Origin: an uncultured Alphaproteobacteria bacterium
GTDB lineage: Bacteria; Pseudomonadota; Alphaproteobacteria; Caulobacterales; Parvularculaceae
Assembly (NCBI GenBank): GCA_937895955.1
Contig: CALAZI010000197.1
Span: 10,109-74,108, forward strand
Length of the DNA stretch: 64,000 nt
Direction of reading: 5' to 3'
Shown here piece after piece: positions 34,293 through 43,000 of this stretch. Made by a program: the position numbers and the translations under genes. Below the pieces are notes generated by a model that was not told the DNA's origin, ran no database searches, and saw only the letters and a program-made list of their open reading frames with translations. Numbering within the stretch: the first letter of the stretch is position 1; every line of letters starts with the position of its first letter.

Positions 34293-34547
34293 TCAGTGAA
34301 CGCCGGTTTCGGCTTTTGCGAGTTCGTCGGCGAGAACGCGGAGAAGCCCCAGAAGCCGCGAATTGACGGTCACCGTCTTGCCCGTCGACAACGTCACGGT
34401 CACCGTCTTGCAGCCGCTGCTCTCAGCAAGTCTTTGCTTCCACAACGCGCCCTCAAAGGGATCAAGCTTCATGAGATCATCGCCGCCGGAAATAAGGGCG
34501 GATAGGTCAATACTGCTTGCATCAAACTTTGTCACGCGGGCCTTCAT
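34293..34547 (-). CDS. hypothetical protein downstream of the XRE regulator
   Basis: An 84-residue protein with no recognised domain. It has a KTVTVTLSTGKTVTVNSRLLGLL segment that suggests a beta-hairpin before a helix; the duplicated codons give a short internal DNA repeat there. It lies 24 bases downstream of the XRE gene and is probably co-transcribed. The ribosome site is weak (AGG next to the ATG), so the start is not certain. Confidence 0.5.
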   Translation of the reverse strand: MKARVTKFDASSIDLSALISGGDDLMKLDPFEGALWKQRLAESSGCKTVTVTLSTGKTVTVNSRLLGLLRVLADELAKAETGVH

Positions 34548-34571
34548 CCTGTGTGAAATTGCTTCATCTTC

Positions 34572-34928
34572 TCATTTTCGCGCGCCATCATAGAGGAGCC
34601 CAAGCGCCGCTGAATCCCTGACGCCTTGTGGATAAGCGGCGCGGTATTGTTCGGCCATTTTCAGCAATGCTCTTGAGGCGCCGTCGGGCGGGTCTTTCGC
34701 AATCGCCGCGATGTTTTCGTCGAGCAGGAGGTGCGCTAGAATGAGCGTCTGGATCGTTGTTTCGCAGCGGTCGGCGACGCGCTTCAGCGCGCGCATGGGG
34801 ATTGGTCTTAATCCTGCTTCGACGCGCGAATAGACCGGCTGGCTGATGCACAAAAGCTCGGCCATTTCGGTCTGGGTCAGGCGCCATTCAGACCGGAACA
34901 CACGCAACAACGAGCCGAATTCGAGCAC
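34572..34928 (-). CDS. XRE-family helix-turn-helix regulator
   Basis: A 118-residue protein with an N-terminal XRE/Cro-type HTH (RLTQTEMAELLCISQPVYSRVEAGLRPIPMRALKRVADR, residues about 17-52) and a helical C-terminal half. Such proteins often control ICE excision or transfer. It is divergent from the HTH/traF/relaxase operon, with iteron-like repeats at 35052-35120 between them, which are candidate binding sites. Regulation of the transfer operon is inferred. Confidence 0.85.
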   Translation of the reverse strand: MLEFGSLLRVFRSEWRLTQTEMAELLCISQPVYSRVEAGLRPIPMRALKRVADRCETTIQTLILAHLLLDENIAAIAKDPPDGASRALLKMAEQYRAAYPQGVRDSAALGLLYDGARK

Positions 34929-35051
34929 GGATTTGAGCCTCCGGACTTCATGGAAATTCTGCGCCGCGAAGGCAAAAAGCGCAACAAAAAGTGGAAAATT
35001 TCAGCACCCTTAAATGACGAATCGCGCAACCAGCAGGCGAATTATTCTGTG

Positions 35052-35120
35052 GGCGAATAGACTATTCGCCAAGCGAATATGACCCCCCGAAAAACGAATA
35101 GGACCCTCGATTTTTGAATA
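35052..35120. repeat. iteron-like CGAATA repeats with a perfect inverted repeat
   Basis: CGAATA at 35054, 35074 and 35095, and TGAATA at 35115, are spaced 20, 21 and 20 bases, about two helical turns. The first lies in the perfect inverted repeat 35052-35070 (GGCGAATA, GAC, TATTCGCC). The last two units share a longer pattern around GACCC. It lies between divergent XRE and HTH genes. An operator or origin function is possible. Confidence 0.75.
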
Positions 35121-35189
35121 GGGACGAGTTCCCGAATTCAGTCAGCCTGCGCCACGATCGCCCAGAATTCCGGTGCGGAGGGGTGTTCA

Positions 35190-35477
35190 ATGGCGAAGTT
35201 GACCAAACGTAAAGCCGAGCGAGCGAAACCGCCAGGCGCCAAGAAAGACCTCAAGGCGCGTGCGCGAGTTCGCCGGCAATCAACGCCATTCCTCAGCATC
35301 GACGAGGCGGCGCTCTACCTTCGCGTCACGGCCCGCGCGCTGGAGCATTTCAGGGGCGAGGGCGGCGGTCCCGATTACCGCAAACATGGCGGCTCCATTG
35401 TCTATCACAAGCGCGATCTCGATCGATGGTCGGCCCTTCGGCGCTACAAGTCGACTGCGGAGAAAGCCGAGTCATGA
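35190..35477 (+). CDS. helix-turn-helix DNA-binding protein (AlpA/excisionase-like)
   Basis: A 95-residue protein with a very basic N-terminus of about 30 residues, then a MerR/AlpA-type winged helix (FLSIDEAALYLRVTARALEHFRGEGGGPDYRKHGGSIVYHKRDLDRW). Similar genes stand upstream of traF and relaxase in related elements, often before repA and parA, which are absent here. Its stop overlaps the traF start (ATGA), so it probably regulates its own operon with traF and relaxase. Excision control is another possibility. Confidence 0.85.
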   Translation: MAKLTKRKAERAKPPGAKKDLKARARVRRQSTPFLSIDEAALYLRVTARALEHFRGEGGGPDYRKHGGSIVYHKRDLDRWSALRRYKSTAEKAES

Positions 35478-35989
35478 GGCGCAGCGCGAAGAAAATTCTC
35501 GCCCTGTCGGTGGCGGCGATTGGCGCGATGGCGATTGCAAGCGTCGTTAATTTTTCGCCGCGGTTCGTTTGGAACGCGTCGGCGAGCGCGCCCATTGGCC
35601 TGTACCAAATCGAAGATCGCGCGCCCCAACTTGGCGATTTCTTGTTGGTCAAGCCCGACCCCGAGCTCGAAAAATTAATAGCCGCACGCGGCTATTTGCC
35701 GGAAGGCGTGCCGCTCCTCAAGCGCGTCGCGGCGCTTGCTGGCGACAAAATCTGCCGCAAATCCGAGGCGATATTCATCAACGGAACATATGTCGCCGAG
35801 GCGGGGATTTTCGATTCAGCGGGTCGAAAATTGCCGCACTGGAGCAGCTGTTTCGTGCTCGGAAAACACGAGCTTTTCCTCCTCAATGACCACGAAAAAT
35901 CGCTCGACGGACGATATTTCGGCGCAACGAAATCCGATCATTTGATCGGCGTCGCGATTCCTCTGTGGACGAAGGAATCTGAGGGATGA
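35474..35989 (+). CDS. traF: TraF-like S26 signal peptidase
   Basis: A 171-residue conjugative maturation peptidase of the S26 family, acting at the inner membrane on the pilin TrbC. After an N-terminal membrane anchor the catalytic Ser38 lies in SASAPIGLY and the catalytic Lys83 in LLKRVAALAGD. The family type is the RP4 TraF that cyclises TrbC. The start at ATG 35474 overlaps the HTH gene stop; a longer frame to 35426 is only read-through of the neighbour. Its own stop overlaps a 47-codon frame by ATGA. Confidence 0.92.
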   Translation: MRRSAKKILALSVAAIGAMAIASVVNFSPRFVWNASASAPIGLYQIEDRAPQLGDFLLVKPDPELEKLIAARGYLPEGVPLLKRVAALAGDKICRKSEAIFINGTYVAEAGIFDSAGRKLPHWSSCFVLGKHELFLLNDHEKSLDGRYFGATKSDHLIGVAIPLWTKESEG

Positions 35990-36129
35990 GCAGGCAGAAA
36001 GAAGGAAGGGGAAGCATAGCAAGATTAAAGCTTTGGCGCCACTCGGCGCGCAAAGCCAGTCTGCACGTCTCATTGGGTGGAGTCATTGATGTTTTCGGCA
36101 GCGCCATTTGGCGCCATTTCGTTTCATGA
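35986..36129 (+). CDS. 47-residue protein coupled between traF and relaxase
   Basis: A short frame from ATG 35986 to TGA 36127-36129. Both ends overlap neighbours as ATGA: its start overlaps the traF stop and its stop overlaps the relaxase ATG 36126. The product is basic at the N-terminus (MSRQKEGRGSIARLKLWRH) with a short hydrophobic stretch (VSLGGVIDVFGSAIW). The double coupling argues that it is translated. A bare coupling bridge without a functional product is the alternative. No family is recognised. Confidence 0.6.
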   Translation: MSRQKEGRGSIARLKLWRHSARKASLHVSLGGVIDVFGSAIWRHFVS

Positions 36130-38087
36130 CCGCCGAAGACGAATTCCGCCCGAAGCTCGGCCGCATTCGCTCGTCAGGCGGGCGCGTAGCGAAACGCTAT
36201 TTGGGCAAGCTTTACGCCCGCATGGAAAAGGCGCGGCCCGGCGTCTTCGCGAAGCGTTCGGCGACCCGGTTTTCGGGGACGCGGATCGGGCGCGGATCGG
36301 GCGTCGCCGCCGGTTTAAAATCTCGCGGCCATCCTTTTGCGCGATTTCGGTCGCGTCGCGTCGCGGTGAAGATCCGCTCGGTTCGGCTGGGCAAGAACGG
36401 TCTCGCGAAGGCGCGGGCGCATATGAGATATATCCAGCGCGACGGCGCTGAGAAGGACGGAACGCCCGGCAGGCTCTATGGGCCGACCCGGGACGGCGTT
36501 GATGAAGAGGCGTTCCTGGAAGAGGGAAAAGCCGACCGCCACCAGTTCCGGATCATCCTGTCGCCGGAAGAGGCGGGCGAGCTCGAAGATCTCAACAAGT
36601 TCACGCGCGACGTCATGGCCGCCGCGGAGCGCGATCTTGGGACGAGGCTCGACTGGGTCGCGGTCAATCATCACGACACCGATCACCCGCACGTTCATGT
36701 CGTGCTGCGCGGGCGCGCTGAGGACGGCAGAGACCTCGTCATCGCCCGCAATTACATCACGCACGGATTCCGCGGCCGCGCCGAAGAATTGGCCACCCTC
36801 GAACTCGGTCAGCGGCGCGATCTCGATATTGCACGGAGCCGCATGCAGGACACGACGCAAGAGCGCTTCACTTCCATCGATCGCGATCTGAAGGAATTGG
36901 CCTCGGATGGCGTCGTCGATCTGGGGCGCCCGAAGACCGTTTACGACCGCTTCCGGACGAAGCTCTTCATGGCGCGTTTGAAGACCCTCGAAACGATGCA
37001 GCTCGCGCGCCGCGACCGTGACGGCTGGCGCCTGTCGCCGGCGATGGAAGAGACCTTGCGCGCCGCCGGAAGGCGCGGCGACATCATCCGCTCGATGGAT
37101 CATGCGGTTGGCGACCGGCTGTCGCTGCACAATCTGCGCGATTTTGGAGGCGACACAGCGCCTTTGAGGCTTATCGGCCGCGTGATCAGTTCCGGCGCCG
37201 CTGATGACCTCCACGAAAAGCGCTTCCTCGCCATAGACGGCGCTGACGGCAACCAATGGCATGTCAAGATCGATCCAAAGCCTGGCGCCATGCCGCCGGA
37301 GGGGGCGATCGTCGAAATCGCGAAAGGCGAGGGGAGCCCGCGCAAATCCGATCGCACCATCGCCGCGATCGCGGAACGCAATGGCGGCGCCTATTCGAGT
37401 GACTTGCACGAGATCGCCGATCCGCGATCGACGCCCGAATACCGGCTGGCGCACAAGCGACGGCTGGAGGCGTTGCGGCGCGCCGGGATTGTTGAGCGCG
37501 AAGCTGACGGCAGTTGGCGCATCCCGGAGGATTACCTGCAACGCGCCGCTGAATTCGAGCGCGTCAAGTCCGCCGCCAATGTTCGGGTGCTGTCCTGGGT
37601 CTCGCTCGAAAACCTCAGCGAAGCGCCGGCGCGAACGTTGCTCGACGACGCCCTCGAAAAGCGTGGAGATTTCGAAACGGTGAGCGCGGGCTTCGGCGCG
37701 GAAGTTCAAGGCGCGCTCGCGGCGCGGCGGCGCTGGCTCCTGGCGCAAGGTCTCGCAAGCGAGGACGGGGATCGTTTTGTCATTGATCGCAAACGCCTGG
37801 CGCTGGTGGAGCGTGACACGGTTGCAGCCGAGGGCGCTCGGCTTTCGTCTGAACTCGGCAAGGCCTTCGCGTCGCCCGTCGAAGGCGAGCGCCTCGGCGG
37901 TATCTACCGGCGATCGGTCGATTTGCCGGCAGGACGGTTCGCCGTCGTCGAAAAGTCGAAGGAATTCTCGCTGGTCCCGTGGCGCGCGGCGCTGGAGGCC
38001 CGGCGGGGACTGGAGATATCCGGGATTGTGCGGCGGGGCGGGATCAGTTGGGATTTCGACAGACGCGCGCTTGGCTTGTCTCGCTAG
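36126..38087 (+). CDS. VirD2-type relaxase with DUF3363 region
   Basis: A 653-residue mobilisation protein that should nick oriT and pilot the transferred strand. The N-terminal relaxase has a candidate catalytic Tyr102 in AHMRYIQRDG and the metal-binding motif HPHVHVVLRG at residues 187-196, with NHHDTD just before it. The C-terminal half is of the DUF3363 type common in rhizobial elements. Start is ATG 36126, which overlaps the small gene; residues encoded from 36108 are discounted. No lytic transglycosylase, often found next to it, is present. Codon use matches the backbone. Confidence 0.92.
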   Translation: MTAEDEFRPKLGRIRSSGGRVAKRYLGKLYARMEKARPGVFAKRSATRFSGTRIGRGSGVAAGLKSRGHPFARFRSRRVAVKIRSVRLGKNGLAKARAHMRYIQRDGAEKDGTPGRLYGPTRDGVDEEAFLEEGKADRHQFRIILSPEEAGELEDLNKFTRDVMAAAERDLGTRLDWVAVNHHDTDHPHVHVVLRGRAEDGRDLVIARNYITHGFRGRAEELATLELGQRRDLDIARSRMQDTTQERFTSIDRDLKELASDGVVDLGRPKTVYDRFRTKLFMARLKTLETMQLARRDRDGWRLSPAMEETLRAAGRRGDIIRSMDHAVGDRLSLHNLRDFGGDTAPLRLIGRVISSGAADDLHEKRFLAIDGADGNQWHVKIDPKPGAMPPEGAIVEIAKGEGSPRKSDRTIAAIAERNGGAYSSDLHEIADPRSTPEYRLAHKRRLEALRRAGIVEREADGSWRIPEDYLQRAAEFERVKSAANVRVLSWVSLENLSEAPARTLLDDALEKRGDFETVSAGFGAEVQGALAARRRWLLAQGLASEDGDRFVIDRKRLALVERDTVAAEGARLSSELGKAFASPVEGERLGGIYRRSVDLPAGRFAVVEKSKEFSLVPWRAALEARRGLEISGIVRRGGISWDFDRRALGLSR

Positions 38088-38203
38088 TTTGATTTTGACG
38101 TTGGCTTTATTCCCTAATGATGGGAGCAGAAAAATATATGAATAACAATCTATTAGAGGTCGTCATAAAAGCACATAATTGCATGATTTTTTCGAAAAAA
38201 AAC

Positions 38204-38236
38204 TTGCATTTTGTGATCGGAGCGCCTAATTAGGCG
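38204..38236 (+). promoter_or_regulatory. promoter with palindromic operator of the AbiE-like pair
   Basis: TTGCAT at 38204-38209, 17 bases, then TAATTA at 38227-38232. The -10 lies inside the perfect 14-base palindrome CGCCTAATTAGGCG (38223-38236). AbiEi-type antitoxins autoregulate by binding inverted repeats in their promoter, so this is a likely operator. The surrounding 38100-38220 is AT-rich, unlike the flanks. Confidence 0.7.
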
Positions 38237-38254
38237 TCGGAAAGGAGCGGCATC

Positions 38255-38851
38255 ATGGCAGCCCTGAATGAATTGAAGAAAAAGCTGCGCCCAGGGCAGG
38301 TCTATCGGCGCGCCGATCTTGCGCGCTGGTCGAATGCTGTTGACCGTCATCTGCGCGAACTTTTGGAAGAGGGACGGCTCGTCAAGGTTTCCGGCGGCCT
38401 TTACCGGACGCCGAAGAGGACCCGCTTTGGCGAGGCACCGGCCGATCCGGCGAAGCTCGTCGAGCGCTTCCTGAAAGACGATCGGTTCCTGTTGGTCTCG
38501 CCGAACGCCTATAACGCTCTCGGCGTCGGCACCACGCAACTCTACAACGAAACCACGGTCTATAACGCCAAACGCCGCGGCCGTTTGGAACTTGACGGAC
38601 GCTGGTTCGACTTTCGCTTCAAGCCGCATTTTCCGGCGAAGGCGAGCGAAGAGTTTCTGCTGGTCGATTTAGTCGACAGTCTTGATCGCCTTGCGGAAGA
38701 TCGCGACGCGCTTCTCGAAGGCGTTATGGCGCGTGCCTCGGAAATGGATTCAAAAGCGCTCGAAAGAGCCGTTCGCGATTATGGCGGGCGGCGCGCGAAG
38801 CGCGTCTTTGAACCGTTGGTCGGAGATCCCGACTTGCGCATGGCAGCATGA
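38255..38851 (+). CDS. AbiEi-type antitoxin (DUF6088-like)
   Basis: A 198-residue protein with an N-terminal winged helix (ELKKKLRPGQVYRRADLARWSNAVDRHLRELLEEGRLVKVSGGLYRTPK) and a C-terminal domain of DUF6088/AbiEi type. AbiEi antitoxins repress their operon and neutralise the nucleotidyltransferase toxin. The stop overlaps the toxin ATG. The promoter-operator arrangement upstream fits. I use the AbiE name by resemblance; experimental family limits are not known to me for this branch. Confidence 0.85.
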   Translation: MAALNELKKKLRPGQVYRRADLARWSNAVDRHLRELLEEGRLVKVSGGLYRTPKRTRFGEAPADPAKLVERFLKDDRFLLVSPNAYNALGVGTTQLYNETTVYNAKRRGRLELDGRWFDFRFKPHFPAKASEEFLLVDLVDSLDRLAEDRDALLEGVMARASEMDSKALERAVRDYGGRRAKRVFEPLVGDPDLRMAA

Positions 38852-39786
38852 TGTATCTTCACGAAGCGCCGGACTTCGCCGACCTACTCGCCATTGTCGG
38901 GCGCGACATCAGCGTCGATCCTGCCCTTGTCGAAAAAGACTATTGGATCATGCATTGTCTTTTTGGTCTGCAAAAGGCCGGATACACCTTTGAAATGAAG
39001 GGCGGCACTTCCCTGTCGAAAGGTTATCGGCTGATCCATCGCTTTTCTGAAGACATTGACATCAAAATCATTCCGCCGGACGACTTGCCGATCGGCAAAA
39101 ATCAAATGAACCCGGCGCACGTTGAAGCGCGCCGGCGTTATTTTGACGATCTTGCCAGCGAAATCAAAATCCCAGGCATCGTCAGCGTCGAGCGCGACAA
39201 GGCCTTCGACGACGACAAGATGCGAAACGCCGGCATTCGGCTGCGCTATGATTCAAAAAACGCCGTCCCCGCCGGCGTCAAAGACGGCATTCTCCTTGAA
39301 GCCGGCTTCGATGTAACGGCACCGAACAAGCCATGCGACATTTCTTCCTGGGCACTTGATCATGCGTTGAACGTCAACGCTGGCGAATTCGCCGACAACC
39401 GAGCCCGCGCTGTCGCCTGCTACGAGCCAGGCTATACTTTCGTTGAAAAACTCCAAACGATCTCAACGAAGTTTCGAAAGCAGCAGGAGACCGGCGCGCT
39501 TCCGCAGAATTTCATGCGGCATTATTACGATGTCTACTGCCTTTTGAAGTCCGGCGATGTTCAGGCGTTCATCGGCACGCCAGAATACCGATCGCACAAA
39601 GACGTCCGTTTTCGGCAAGGCGACGAGAAGGAAATCGCGAAGAATGAAGCGTTCTTCCTGCGGGACGTGGAAACACGCAAATTATATGAAGACGCCTATC
39701 TGGCGACGCGAGCGCTTTATTATCGTGACATGCCTTCGTTCTCCGACATCTTAACCGCGATAAACAATGCCGCTGATCGGCTATAA
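38848..39786 (+). CDS. AbiEii-type nucleotidyltransferase toxin
   Basis: A 312-residue nucleotidyltransferase-fold toxin. The four family motifs can be placed: GGTSLSK at residues 52-58, SEDIDI at 67-72 with the metal-binding acids, and VEKDYWI at 28-34 upstream. Toxins of this type block growth by modifying tRNA or related targets and give abortive phage defence or element stabilisation. It is coupled to the antitoxin by ATGA. The 251 bases after it (39787-40037) hold no gene I can support. Confidence 0.87.
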   Translation: MMYLHEAPDFADLLAIVGRDISVDPALVEKDYWIMHCLFGLQKAGYTFEMKGGTSLSKGYRLIHRFSEDIDIKIIPPDDLPIGKNQMNPAHVEARRRYFDDLASEIKIPGIVSVERDKAFDDDKMRNAGIRLRYDSKNAVPAGVKDGILLEAGFDVTAPNKPCDISSWALDHALNVNAGEFADNRARAVACYEPGYTFVEKLQTISTKFRKQQETGALPQNFMRHYYDVYCLLKSGDVQAFIGTPEYRSHKDVRFRQGDEKEIAKNEAFFLRDVETRKLYEDAYLATRALYYRDMPSFSDILTAINNAADRL

Positions 39787-40037
39787 GGAATTCGAGACCT
39801 CACCAGCAGGGTCGTAATATGGCCGTGAAACAATCTGAGATGTTATATTCGGCTAAACGCCGTCATGGTTAGTGGAAGGCCAAAGTTCCGGAGTGAGGGG
39901 GCTGCAATCGACGAGGTAGCGTAGGTTTCCAAGATATGCTCTAGATTGTTTGGAGACGTAGAAAATTGAGATGGTGGGAGCAGGTTTGCGGAGAATGCAC
40001 ATATGCTTGAGGTCGCAGTAGGCGCGACGCGAAGATC

Positions 40038-43000
40038 ATGAGCGCAAAACTCAACGTCGAGGATCCGAGTCCAAGAGCGACGGGACCGGCGGGCGGGCAA
40101 TTCGAAGCGAAAGTCGCCGCTCATTACGCGCTCGCCTTGCTGGCAACGACTGAGCCGCTCGGACTCCCGGGCACGATAGCGGACCGCATTGAATTTCAAA
40201 GAGGGGGACAAGGACATCCCCTTGACGACGTTATCGTGAAGGGCGTGACCCCTCAGGGCGAGCGTCGATGTCTTGAGGTTCAGGTCAAACGATCGATCGC
40301 GTTCACGCAGAAGGACGCAAATTTCGCTTCAATCGTGGATGGGATTGTCAGGGCCCGAAAGATCGAACCGAATCGACGCTTCGCCGTTGCCATAGAGCGC
40401 ACGACGGGTGCGATCGAGAGCGGCGTTCAGGAAGCGCTCGAGCTGTCGCAGCAGACCATCGACGCCGCTTCATTCCTGAGGCTTCTCGAGACGCCGGGGC
40501 GCGGCAACAAGGATATGCGGGCGTTCGTGGCTGCATTCAAAACGCATCTCGCAGCGCAAGGCGTGACCGGGGATAATGTTCTCCATGATGCGTTGCGGTC
40601 ATTCTCGGTACTGACTTTCGATTATGCGCGCCCGAACTCCATAGCCGAGCATCATGACCGCATGCGGGCGCGACAATTGGCCTCTGAGAAAATAGGCGGC
40701 GATCCTTATGACGCACTGTTCGGACTTGTTCTCCGCGCTGACGCAATCGGCGGAGAGCTGAACCGGAATGAACTTGTTCGTAAGCTGAACGATCTTGGCG
40801 TGAACATCGGGTACGCGCCTGCACTCGCCGGCGCGCGTCGTCATATCCAGGAGCTGAGCCGCCGCGCGCTCGATGACATCGGGCTGACGGTGAGCGGACA
40901 CCGGCTTGTACGGGAAAAGCCCAGGCGTGAATTGGAGGCGCTGCTTCTGGCTGCGGAAGCGCACGGCGGCGTGGTTGAAATCTCGGGCCCCAGCGGCGCA
41001 GGCAAATCCGGCCTATTGAGGATTGCAATAGAGGCACGTGAGGCGGTGTCGCGCATTATGGTGCTGGCGCCAGACCGGACGCCGGCTGGCGGATGGCCAG
41101 CGATGCGGGCCCAATTTGGCATCGAAGCGACCGCCGAGGAATTACTGAGCGATCTCGCCTGCGACGGCGGCGGCTATCTCTGTATTGACGGTCTCGACAG
41201 GTTTCGCGACAGCGCGCAGCGAAAGACAGTGATCGACATGTTGCGGGCGGCGTTGCATTGCCCGGGCGTCACGGTGCTGTTCACCGCGCAGCCAGGATGG
41301 GAGGAGGAAGGCGCCCTCTGGATCGGCGAAGAGCTTTTCACGCAAATGTCTACTCGCGGTCGCATGAGAGTCGAAGGACTCTATGATGAGGAAGCCGAAG
41401 CGCTCGCGAAGGCGGCTCCGCAGCTTGCGTCTCTTCTCAGGCCTGATCATCCGGCGAAAGCGCTCGCCAGGAATCCTCTGAAATTGCGGCTATTGGTCAG
41501 TGCGCGACTGGATACGGCTGAAGCGGTAAGCGAAGCGGCGCTGGCCAAGGACTGGCTTGCAGCAGGTGCTGGGATTGGCGAGCGCACAAAAGGCGAGATC
41601 CATTCCCGCAAGCGCGTGCTTCATGCTGTCTCCAACGGCCTCATCGACAATGCGGGTCTCGTCGATGTCTCCGGACAGGACGCGCAGGCTGTAGCGGAAT
41701 TGATCGCCGACGAGGTGCTTGTCGAGATCCATTCAGATCGGGTCCGATTCCGGCATGATCTGTTTACGGACTGGGCGGTCGCCTGTGTTCTTGTCGATGA
41801 TCCGGACGCGATCAACCGGCTGGCGCTGGACGCGCCGCCGCCTTTTTGGATGGCGCGTGGGTTTGAATTGGCGTGCCGGATGGTCGCTGAAAGCGATGAC
41901 TACGAAGCGTGGCGGGGATTGCTGGAGCTTCTGGAAACGAAGGGCGTTGCTCCCGGATGGGCAGGATTCGCCTTGCTGGCGCTCGTGCGGTCCGAACGTG
42001 CGGACACGCTGCTCGTGCGATTCGGCGCTCTATTACTTGAAGACCACGGTCGCCGGGCGGCGCGGTTAATCAGGCGCTTCGTCGCCTCGCACACCCAGTC
42101 AGCGACGCCCCTGTTCAAGGAAGTACTGCCCGAGGGGATCGCCGCACCAGAAGGGATGACCATCCCATCGGGTCCGGAATGGATGCGCATGATCGTCTGG
42201 TGCTTGCAGCGCTTCGATCATTTGGGAGCAAAGGCGTTGTCCGCTGCCGTCGATCTCTTCAGGAACTGGCTTGCTCTTGCGGCGTTTGGCGAAAAGACGG
42301 TGACGCCGGTCTTGCTCGATCGCTACGCCGATATTCTGATAGCCGATATGGAACACAGGGACCGTCCACTCCCGCGCTACGGAGACCCACTCCCGGATAT
42401 CAAATACGCGGTAAGCGGCGATGCGCTTGAAACGGCCCGGCTTCATCTTGCGCTTTGGGCGGCGTCTTCTCCGCAAGCAGCGGCGCGATATCTGAACGCC
42501 GTAAAGGAGTCGAAGCGGCCGGAAGAGGCGATGAGTCAAATTCTTGAATTTCCCGGAAAGTTGCCTGGTGCGGCTCCGGAGGAGTTTGCGGGCGCTATTC
42601 TGGGCGCGCTCGACGACGCCGACGAGGAGGATGAACATTACTCTAGGAGGCCGGGGCGTCGCCGCTCTTATGCATTATCTCGGATCGACCGTCCTTTCGT
42701 GCTCGGTCGGTGCGGCATTGGCGTATTCACGGAAATTCTTCAGGCGGCGCCAGGAGCAGGTGTGACGTTTGTCAGAACGCTGACCGAGCATGCATGTTCG
42801 TCGGAGTTGGGGGATCCTGATTTTTCAGTTCAACTCTTGGAAAAGACGCGCAGGATCAATTCTCTCTTCAGCTATGGCTGGTCGCGGGGACGCGGACCGT
42901 CAGCCATGCTCACAAAGGCGCTATCGGCGCTGGAGCATTGGGCGCATCGCAGGCTTGACGACGGCGAGACGCTTGAAGCGGTAATAAGCGACATTTTAGG

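Noticed and set aside
34360..34420. Short internal direct repeat (GTCACCGTCTTGC)
   Set aside because: It comes from the repeated KTVTV residues in the 84-residue protein, not from a regulatory repeat.
36315..37748. 477-codon minus-strand open frame opposite the relaxase
   Set aside because: No domain, Arg- and Val-rich shadow composition, and the relaxase motifs are on the plus strand.
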